Shown here piece by piece: positions 58,119-64,000 of a stretch of 64,000 bases of DNA. The notes beneath the pieces are model-generated. The model did no database searches, was not told the origin of the DNA, and saw only the letters and a program-made list of their open reading frames with translations. The position numbers were made by a program, and so were the translations under genes. Origin of the DNA: Sphingosinicella sp. (lineage in GTDB: Bacteria; Pseudomonadota; Alphaproteobacteria; Sphingomonadales; Sphingomonadaceae); assembly GCA_013816585.1 (NCBI GenBank), contig JACDEE010000002.1, forward strand, positions 186,001-250,000, in the 5' to 3' direction. Within the stretch, counting starts at the first letter, position 1. Each line of letters starts with the position of its first letter.

Positions 58119-58747
58119 CGCCGGGGCAGCTGCCCTGCCTTCAACTGCTCGATAATATCCAGGCGGTCGGCAATGGCCGGCCGCCATTTGGCGTTGGCAG
58201 GGGCCTTGGCCAGAATCTCGCGCCAGACCGCCTCGCCCTGATCCACCTTCCCGCTTCGAATGAGGCTGAGGCCATAGAAGAAATGTGGGCCCGGGTGGTC
58301 AGGAGCGAGCGCGGCCGCCCGTCGATAAGCGAGTTCGGCCGCTGGATTGAGGCCGTTGCCATGGGCGGTGAGCGCCTCGCCAAGGCCTATCCACAGCGCG
58401 ATATTGTTCGGGTGGGCGCGAATTCCGCTTCGAATGATGCCCACCGCGTCCGCGCTATTGCCACGTCTTTGGTAGGAATCGGCGATGATCAGCCAGCGCG
58501 AAGCGCTATCGAAACGTTCGAAGAATTCAGGCCTGAGCGCCGCAAAGGCGGTCTCCGGACCCCTTGGACGTTCCGCGGTCTCCGCCGGTTGGCCCGGAAG
58601 ATCCGGGCGGCCCTGCCAGATATAGCCTGCGGCCGCGATCATCAGGGCCGCAGCCAGTAGCTGCAGGCTTGGCTTGTCGAACATGCCCGGTCGCCACAGG
58701 ACGAGTCCCAGAATGAGCGCGATGACAAGGAAAAGCAGCCAGATCAT
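58115..58747 (-). CDS. CcmI-like TPR protein of cytochrome c maturation
   Basis: A 210-residue protein starting MIWLLFLVIALILGL at ATG 58747 (ATGA overlap with ccmH). Two N-terminal transmembrane helices (about 2-16 and 30-47) are followed by TPR repeats (about 100-195: IIADSYQRRGNSADAVGIIRSG, HGNGLNPAAELAYRRAAALAP). CcmI binds apocytochrome c for the CcmFH ligase. It is the last gene of the ccm operon and fits that role; the family is divergent, so it is called by position as well. Confidence 0.75.
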   Translation of the reverse strand: MIWLLFLVIALILGLVLWRPGMFDKPSLQLLAAALMIAAAGYIWQGRPDLPGQPAETAERPRGPETAFAALRPEFFERFDSASRWLIIADSYQRRGNSADAVGIIRSGIRAHPNNIALWIGLGEALTAHGNGLNPAAELAYRRAAALAPDHPGPHFFYGLSLIRSGKVDQGEAVWREILAKAPANAKWRPAIADRLDIIEQLKAGQLPRR

Positions 58748-59151
58748 TTGGATTTCCGCCGTTTGAACCGGCCCCGCGCAAGGTAGATCCCTGCGCCAAG
58801 GAGAAGGATTGGCGCCGCCCAGAGCGGCCAGGTCACGGGCTCCACCGGCGGGTCGTAGCTGACCCAATTGCCGTAGCGGGCGACCAGCCATTTGCGAATG
58901 CTCTCGGGCTCCTCGCCTGCCTCGATCCGCTGGCGTACAAGAGCCCGCATATCGCCCGCCATATCCGCGTCGCTATCGGCGATCGACTGGCCCTGGCAAA
59001 CCAGGCATCGCAGCGTTTCCATCAGCGCCTTGGCATTTTTTTCCTGGCGCGGATCGGCCAGCTGGCGATTGGCATATTCGGAAGGCGGCAACGCGGATTG
59101 CGCGAAGGCGGGCGGCGCCAACATCAGAAGAAATACAATCGCCGCTCTCAT
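58744..59151 (-). CDS. ccmH: Cytochrome c-type biogenesis protein CcmH
   Basis: A 135-residue thiol oxidoreductase that helps reduce apocytochrome. The signal peptide ends AFAQ; the redox pair is in LRCLVCQGQSIADSDAD (LRCxxC), followed by VRQRIEAGEEPESIRKWLVARYG and a C-terminal anchor (WPLWAAPILLLGAGIYLARG). It overlaps ccmG and the CcmI-like gene by 4 bases each. Confidence 0.93.
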   Translation of the reverse strand: MRAAIVFLLMLAPPAFAQSALPPSEYANRQLADPRQEKNAKALMETLRCLVCQGQSIADSDADMAGDMRALVRQRIEAGEEPESIRKWLVARYGNWVSYDPPVEPVTWPLWAAPILLLGAGIYLARGRFKRRKSK

Positions 59152-59675
59152 TTCGCCGCCTCGTAAGCGGCGGTGATCTCATCCAGATCTTCGGGCCCGA
59201 TATAGCCGACATGCTGGTGCCGGATGATACCCTTCCCATCAATCACGAAGGTTTCGGGCACCCCGGACGAGCCAAGCGCGAACTGGAACTGGGTCGCTGG
59301 GTCGCTTCCGATCCTGGCAAATGAGTCGCCGTAGCGCTGCAGGAATGCCGCCACATCCTCGGGGCGATCGCGGATCGCGACGGCATCGATCGGGATGCCC
59401 CGTCGCTGCAATTCGCGCAATTGGGGGGATTCGATCGCGCAAGGTGCGCACCAGCTGGCAAAGATGTTGAGCAAACGGGGCTCGCCCGTCCGAAGATCCT
59501 GCACGCGCAAGGCCGGGTGCGACTTTACGGCGGCCTCCAGTGCGAATTCGGGCACGGGTTTGCCGATCATCTGCGAGCGAACGATGTCGTCCTTGCCGCC
59601 ATAGAGCCGAAAGGCGACGGTCGCGACAAAGGCGATCAGGACGATCAGCGGGAGCCAGAGTATCAGGCGCTTCAT
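59148..59675 (-). CDS. ccmG: Thiol:disulfide interchange protein CcmG/DsbE
   Basis: A 175-residue membrane-anchored thioredoxin-like protein that reduces cytochrome-c apoprotein cysteines. From ATG 59675 (MKRLILWLPLIVLIAFVA), with one N-terminal helix, then GKPVPEFALEAAV, the active site FASWCAPCAIES and the cis-Pro region SGVPETFVIDGKG. It is coupled to ccmF by an ATGA overlap. Confidence 0.93.
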   Translation of the reverse strand: MKRLILWLPLIVLIAFVATVAFRLYGGKDDIVRSQMIGKPVPEFALEAAVKSHPALRVQDLRTGEPRLLNIFASWCAPCAIESPQLRELQRRGIPIDAVAIRDRPEDVAAFLQRYGDSFARIGSDPATQFQFALGSSGVPETFVIDGKGIIRHQHVGYIGPEDLDEITAAYEAAK

Positions 59676-61594
59676 GCTTCGCGCTCTCTCGCGGCGCGTC
59701 GTTCCCGCCGCACGCGCCCGATGAGCGCAAACAGGCCGCCCAGGGCCACCAGGGCGCCTCCCAGCCAGATCAGGGTCACCATCGGCTTCCACCAGAGCCG
59801 CAGCTGCCAGCGTCCTTCCGAATCCTCCCGGCCGAGCACTGTGTAGAGCTGCCCATCGAGCCGCGTGGCAATCGCCGCCTCGCTCGTTTCGGTCGGCGGG
59901 CTGCTGAATATCCGGGCCTGCGGAGCCAGGATGAACGATTGCCCTTCCCCTCGCCGGACGCTGAGCCGGGCCTCGATCGCCGTCCAATTGGGTCCGGCGA
60001 CCGGCTCCACGCCCATCAGATGAACATCATAAGGCCCGACAGCGACGGTCTCGCCCACCTTTGCCGCGACCAAAGTCTCCTTGGTAAAAAAGCTTTCCGC
60101 GGCCATTCCAGCGAGGCTTACGGCGATGCCGAGATGGGCGATCACCATTCCCCAGGTGAAAAGCGGCGTCCGCCGGAGATTGCGTTTCCAGAGCGGCGCG
60201 ACGCTCGCCGCCGCCGCCCCGATCGCGAGCACCAGCCCCAGCAACGGGAAGACGCCGATCCCCGGCGCCAACATCAGGATCGCCACCAAAGCGGCAATGG
60301 TGAGCGCTGCGGGCACGCGGACCCGGCGCAGCAGGTCGCGCAGCCGGTCGCGGCGCCATTTGAGCAAGGGCCCTGCGCCCATAATCGCGACCAGGAGCAA
60401 AGCCAGGGGGCCCGCGGCCTTGTTGAAATAGGGCAGCCCGACCGACAATTTCTCGCCGCTCAAGGCTTCTACGAGAAGCGGATAGAGCGTTCCAACCAAC
60501 ACGATGCCGAGAATAGCCGAGATCAAAAGATTGTTGGCGACCAGCGCCCCTTCCCGGCTGACCGGATCGAAGGCCGTGCCTTCCCGGACGGTGCCGACGC
60601 GGAGGCCGAACAAAGTGAGCGCCCCCCCGATATAGAGGCCGAGCAGCACAAGGATGAAGAAGCCCCGCGCTGGATCGACTGCGAAGGAATGGACGCTGGT
60701 GAGGATTCCCGATCGCACCAGAAAGGTGCCGACCATCGACATGGAAAAGGCCACGACGGCCAGCATCATCGTCCAGGCGCGCAGCCCGTCGCGCGTAGCG
60801 AGGACTGTGACCGAATGAAGCAAGGCGGTGGCGGCAAGCCAGGGCATGAGCGAGGCATTTTCCACCGGATCCCAGAACCACCAGCCGCCCCAGCCCAGCT
60901 CATAATAAGCCCAATAGCTGCCGGCCGTGATCCCGAGCGTCAGGAATATCCAGGCCACAAGCACCCAGGGCCGCATGGCCCGCGCGAATGCAGGTCCGAC
61001 ATCGCGAGTGACCAGCGCCCCCACCGCGAAGGAAAAGGCCACCGATATTCCGACATAGCCGAGATAGAGCGTGGGCGGATGGAAGGCCAAACCCGGGTCC
61101 TGGAGCAACGGATTGAGGCCGTTCCCTTCCAACGGCGCAGGATCAAGACGCTCGAACGGATTGGAAGCGAATAACAGAAAGGCATAGAAGCCGAGACCGA
61201 TCATCGCCTGCGCCGCCAGGGTCGCGACGAGCGTCCGTTCTGGGAGGCGCCGTTCGAACCGTGCCACCGCGGCGCCGGCCAGACCCAATATGGTCACCCA
61301 GAGCAGCATCGACCCTTCGTGATTTCCCCAAGTCCCGGCAAATTTATAAAGCCAGGGCTTGGCCGAATGACTGTTCGCGGCGACCAGCTTGACGCTGAGA
61401 TCGGTGGCCAGGAACAGCTGTATCAACAGCAGGAAGGAGAGCGAGATCAACGCCCCCTGCGCCACCGCTACGGCGCGCACCGGCCGCAACAATGCCTCGT
61501 TGCCGGGGCGAAGCGCCGACGCCCCCAGGAAAAGCTGTAGCAGCGACAGGCTGGCAGCCATCCAGAGGGCGACAAACCCTGTCTCGGCCATCAT
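59672..61594 (-). CDS. ccmF: Cytochrome c heme lyase subunit CcmF
   Basis: The large integral-membrane core of the heme ligation complex. The 640 residues span some 15 transmembrane helices. The WWD heme-handling motif reads WGGWWFWDPVENASLMPW (about 235-252), and WGNHEGSMLLWV and HPPTLYLGYVG are further family marks. The periplasmic loop near the C-terminus and the final helix (about 600-620) match the family. The neighbours on both sides overlap by 4 bases. Confidence 0.95.
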   Translation of the reverse strand: MMAETGFVALWMAASLSLLQLFLGASALRPGNEALLRPVRAVAVAQGALISLSFLLLIQLFLATDLSVKLVAANSHSAKPWLYKFAGTWGNHEGSMLLWVTILGLAGAAVARFERRLPERTLVATLAAQAMIGLGFYAFLLFASNPFERLDPAPLEGNGLNPLLQDPGLAFHPPTLYLGYVGISVAFSFAVGALVTRDVGPAFARAMRPWVLVAWIFLTLGITAGSYWAYYELGWGGWWFWDPVENASLMPWLAATALLHSVTVLATRDGLRAWTMMLAVVAFSMSMVGTFLVRSGILTSVHSFAVDPARGFFILVLLGLYIGGALTLFGLRVGTVREGTAFDPVSREGALVANNLLISAILGIVLVGTLYPLLVEALSGEKLSVGLPYFNKAAGPLALLLVAIMGAGPLLKWRRDRLRDLLRRVRVPAALTIAALVAILMLAPGIGVFPLLGLVLAIGAAAASVAPLWKRNLRRTPLFTWGMVIAHLGIAVSLAGMAAESFFTKETLVAAKVGETVAVGPYDVHLMGVEPVAGPNWTAIEARLSVRRGEGQSFILAPQARIFSSPPTETSEAAIATRLDGQLYTVLGREDSEGRWQLRLWWKPMVTLIWLGGALVALGGLFALIGRVRRERRAAREREA

Positions 61595-62025
61595 TTGAGC
61601 GATCCCGTCTTGTGGCGCTCGCCCGCAGCCTCGGGCGGCATGTAACTTTCGTCATGCTTGGCCAGGATTTCATCGGCAACGAAGAGGCCATCCGGTTGGA
61701 ACCGGCCCTGCGCGACCACGCCGCTCCCTTCCTTGAACAGGTCGGGCACGATGCCCTTGAACCGGACGCGGATTACCGCATCGGTTTCGTCCCCGACCAG
61801 GAAATCCATCGTTACGCCGTCGCCCGCATGACGGACCGATCGCTCCTCGACCATGCCGCCGATGCGGATCGTGCGCGCCTGCGGCGCCCCTTTTCGGGTC
61901 ACATCGGCCGGAGCATAGAAATAGGCGGCCTGATCCTTCAGCGACGACATGGCGAGCAGGACTGCCCCCAAAACAGCCACGACGGCCAGGAGGAGCAAGG
62001 TCAGCCTTTGATGCTTTGCCTTCAC
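61591..62025 (-). CDS. ccmE: Heme chaperone CcmE
   Basis: CcmE covalently binds heme on a histidine and hands it to CcmF. The 144 residues start at GTG 62025 (MKAKHQRLTLLLL), with one membrane anchor (about 8-27). An OB-fold follows, with IRIGGMVEERSV and VRFKGIVPDLFKEGSGVVAQG. The heme-binding histidine lies in ILAKHDESYMPPE (about residue 126). The GTG start overlaps the ccmD stop. Confidence 0.94.
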   Translation of the reverse strand: MKAKHQRLTLLLLAVVAVLGAVLLAMSSLKDQAAYFYAPADVTRKGAPQARTIRIGGMVEERSVRHAGDGVTMDFLVGDETDAVIRVRFKGIVPDLFKEGSGVVAQGRFQPDGLFVADEILAKHDESYMPPEAAGERHKTGSLK

Positions 62026-62147
62026 CGGCGGAGATTCTCGGCATCCGCCTCGGCGCGGCGCATCGTGATCCAGCTCCATAAAGAAAGGCCGACCACGCCG
62101 AGGATCGTCACCGCATAAGCACCAATGATGAACGGCCAGGGATTCAT
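62022..62147 (-). CDS. ccmD: Heme exporter protein CcmD
   Basis: A 41-residue single-span protein (MNPWPFIIGAYAVTILGVVG, then a charged tail RRAEADAENL). CcmD stabilises the CcmABCD-CcmE complex. It overlaps ccmC and ccmE by 4 bases each, which together with the size and topology makes the call firm. Confidence 0.88.
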   Translation of the reverse strand: MNPWPFIIGAYAVTILGVVGLSLWSWITMRRAEADAENLRR

Positions 62148-62863
62148 GCCGCCAGCCTCCGCATTCGCGCCTCGACCTTCTGGAGGGCCAGTATCGCACG
62201 CATCCGCATCAGCACAATCGCGCCGAACAGAAGCGAGAAACCAAGTGCCGAGGCCAGAAGCGGCCACAACATCGACGTATCGATGCTCGACCCGCCGCCG
62301 CTGAAGCTGATGCTCTGGCCCTGGTGGAGACTATTCCACCATTCGACCGAATAGCGGATGATCGGGATGTTGATCGCCCCGAGCAGCCCGAAAATGGCGG
62401 TCACCCTGCCTTCGCCGCCCCGTTCGCGGTCGGCCTCGGCCAGCGCGATATAGCCGACATAGAGGAACAGCAGGATCAGCATCGAGGTCATCCGCCCGTC
62501 CCATTCCCAATAGGTGCCCCAGGTCGGCCGGCCCCACAGCGATCCGGTGATGAGGCAAAGGGCGGTGAATATTGCGCCGGGTAAGGCTATCGCGCGCCCG
62601 GCAACGCCCGCCAGCGGATGCTTCCAGACGAGCTGCGACAGGCTTGCCAGCGCAATACCGGTCCATCCCCCCATGGCCAGCCAGGCCGCTGGAACGTGGA
62701 CGTAGAGGATACGAACGCTCTCCCCCTGCAGATAATCCTCGGGGGAAAGGAATAGCCCGCTTCCCAGTCCGAGCGCGATCAAAACGGCTCCGCCCACGCC
62801 TAGCCAAAGGGTGAGCGGGCGCGCAAGTTTGAGGAAACGGGCAGGATTGGCGAAAATATGCAT
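62144..62863 (-). CDS. ccmC: Heme exporter / heme handling protein CcmC
   Basis: CcmC loads heme onto CcmE. The 239 residues form six transmembrane helices. The tryptophan-rich WWD-type motif is WGTYWEWDGRMTSMLILLFLY, flanked by conserved histidines in YVHVPAAW and NSLHQGQS. It is the first gene of the ccm run in this window; ccmA and ccmB are not found upstream, where a divergent EamA gene lies. Confidence 0.94.
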   Translation of the reverse strand: MHIFANPARFLKLARPLTLWLGVGGAVLIALGLGSGLFLSPEDYLQGESVRILYVHVPAAWLAMGGWTGIALASLSQLVWKHPLAGVAGRAIALPGAIFTALCLITGSLWGRPTWGTYWEWDGRMTSMLILLFLYVGYIALAEADRERGGEGRVTAIFGLLGAINIPIIRYSVEWWNSLHQGQSISFSGGGSSIDTSMLWPLLASALGFSLLFGAIVLMRMRAILALQKVEARMRRLAA

Positions 62864-62975
62864 GAGATGGGCGTCCGTTTAGCCGAGCCCGGACAGCCGG
62901 GCAAAGCAAATGAACAGCGCCGACTTGCCCTTTTCGGCTCGCGGTTTCAAAGCCGGGGCGAATGAGTCCCCTTTC

Positions 62976-63887
62976 ATGACCTCCACGCCGCGTCCGGAGC
63001 AGAAAAACCTGCTCGGGATCCTGTTGCGTATCGGGGCCGCGACCAGCTTCGCCTTCATGGCTGCGATGATAAAGCTGGCCTATGAAGCGGGGGTCAGCAC
63101 GGTCGAACTGGCCTTTTACCGTTTTGCCTTCGGTCTGCCACCTTTGCTTATCTGGATAATCTGGACCCGGAATTTCGACGCCTGGACGACCCAGCGGCCC
63201 GGTGCGCATCTCGTCCGCGCGGCGATCGGACTGACCACCATGGTCCTTGCCTTCAGCGCGCTTCGCTATCTCCCGCTGGCCGAAGCCACCACCATCAGCT
63301 TTGCAGCGCCTCTCTTTGCCGTAATCCTGTCCGCGCTCGTGCTTCACGAGGCGGTGGGCAGACACCGGTGGAGCGCGGTTGCCCTGGGCCTGGTGGGGGT
63401 GATGATCGTCATGCGTCCCGCCGGCGGCGATCTACCCACGACCGGACTGGCGCTGGCGATGCTGGCCGCAATCGGCGTCGCCTGCACCAACATCACCATA
63501 AGGCAGATCGGCCGGACCGAAGGGCCGCAGACGACTGTGTTATGGTTCACCGTCACTTCGATGCTGGTGATGGGTGCTTTGATGCCGTTACACGCCTCCG
63601 CCCACGATTCGGGCGTCTGGGCGATCTTGGTCGCGCTCGGCCTGTTCGGCGGGATGGGACAGCTTTTCCTCACCAGTTCGCTGCGCTATGCGCCAGTGCC
63701 GGTGATCGTACCCTTCGATTATACGCAATTGCTGTGGGCGGTGCTGCTGGGCTGGATAATCTGGGACACGCATGCCCCGGCCAGCACCTGGGCCGGCGCG
63801 GCGGTGATCATCGCCAGCGGACTTTACACCGTCTATCGCGAGCACAAGCTGGGCCGCGACAGGATTAAAACAGCTCCGCCGCTTTAG
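62976..63887 (+). CDS. EamA-family (DMT) transporter
   Basis: A 303-residue drug/metabolite exporter-type protein with ten predicted transmembrane helices in two EamA repeats. From ATG 62976 (MTSTPRPEQKNLLG); an ATG at 62910 would add 22 residues and cannot be excluded. The repeats are marked by FYRFAFGLPPLLIWI and by VIVPFDYTQLLWAVLLGWIIW (the second EamA end). A loop GVMIVMRPAGG follows repeat one. The substrate is unknown. It is divergent from ccmC. Confidence 0.85.
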   Translation: MTSTPRPEQKNLLGILLRIGAATSFAFMAAMIKLAYEAGVSTVELAFYRFAFGLPPLLIWIIWTRNFDAWTTQRPGAHLVRAAIGLTTMVLAFSALRYLPLAEATTISFAAPLFAVILSALVLHEAVGRHRWSAVALGLVGVMIVMRPAGGDLPTTGLALAMLAAIGVACTNITIRQIGRTEGPQTTVLWFTVTSMLVMGALMPLHASAHDSGVWAILVALGLFGGMGQLFLTSSLRYAPVPVIVPFDYTQLLWAVLLGWIIWDTHAPASTWAGAAVIIASGLYTVYREHKLGRDRIKTAPPL

Positions 63888-63894
63888 GAGGGAG

Positions 63895-63910
63895 CGCCGG
63901 GCAGCCGGCG
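63895..63910. terminator. Hairpin between convergent EamA gene and next gene
   Basis: CGCCGG (63895-63900) and CCGGCG (63905-63910) form a 6-bp stem with a GCAG loop between the EamA stop and the stop of the minus-strand gene. No T-run is visible, so this is a weak call. Confidence 0.4.
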
Positions 63911-64000
63911 TCAGCCGCGCCCGATCAGCCGATTGGCCATGGCGTCGGCGACCGCGGCCGGATTGAGTCCCGAGCTCGCGCTTTCGTCCCAGATCGTATC
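63911..64000 (-). CDS. C-terminal end of an unidentified minus-strand gene
   Basis: Thirty in-frame codons on the minus strand end at TGA (63911-63913). The visible tail reads SGLNPAAVADAMANRLIG near its end. It resembles C-termini of some amino-acid dehydrogenases (Glu/Leu/Phe/Val type), but 29 residues are too few to decide. The rest of the gene lies beyond the window edge. Confidence 0.4.
   Translation of the reverse strand, partial: DTIWDESASSGLNPAAVADAMANRLIGRG

Overview
The window is a GC-rich, gene-dense bacterial chromosome segment with no gene-free gap above about 300 bases. Gene content and order point to an alphaproteobacterium of the order Sphingomonadales. The evidence is a short HprK made only of the kinase domain next to a mannose-type EIIA and HPr, a ChvI/ChvG two-component pair beside pckA, an HdaA replication regulator in line with ppk1 and ppx, and a decarboxylase/ligase/carrier-protein trio of the exosortase-A-associated type. 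The species is not identifiable from sequence reading alone. I saw no rRNA, CRISPR array or replication origin.

Layout: 1-13 kb holds a lytic transglycosylase (cut by the window edge), greB, aspS, rnd, an I78 inhibitor lipoprotein, the ppx/ppk1/hdaA run, a DUF2066-like exported protein, and purM-purN. 13-24 kb holds ndk, holC, pepA, then the outer-membrane biogenesis operon lptD-surA-pdxA-rsmA, facing guaB-rsmB-TPR. 24-30 kb holds an M28 peptidase, a CitE-like lyase, an SPFH/NfeD membrane pair and a DUF885 lipoprotein. 30-37 kb is the pckA / chvI-chvG-hprK-rapZ-EIIA-HPr regulatory cluster, followed by a SpoU methyltransferase and a small lipoprotein. 37-42 kb holds recR-def-rmuC and fmt-truA. 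42-45 kb is the exosortase-A-associated decarboxylase, AMP-ligase and carrier protein. 45-50 kb holds trxB, hppD, a small membrane protein, a GNAT enzyme, bioY and two PepSY membrane proteins.

The one clearly accessory region is 50,076-53,801. It is a small integrative element bounded by a perfect 49-bp direct repeat of the 3' half of an elongator tRNA-Met. It carries an N-terminally truncated tyrosine recombinase, an IS5-family insertion whose transposase needs a -1 frameshift, a zinc-ribbon protein and an uncharacterised 236-residue protein. Beyond the tRNA come a DUF3775 protein, a 2'-5' RNA ligase-like protein, kup, ald, and the cytochrome c maturation operon ccmCDEFGH plus a CcmI-like TPR protein. 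The window ends in an EamA exporter and the tail of an unidentified gene.

The points most worth a second look are: the PLP decarboxylase / AMP-ligase / carrier-protein trio, whose parts parallel the aminoacyl-carrier decarboxylation chemistry of butirosin biosynthesis; the tRNA-Met element and its uncharacterised cargo; two copies of a palindromic intergenic repeat placed directly before rnd and purM; and paired repeats plus a recognisable pckA promoter in the pckA-chvI spacer.
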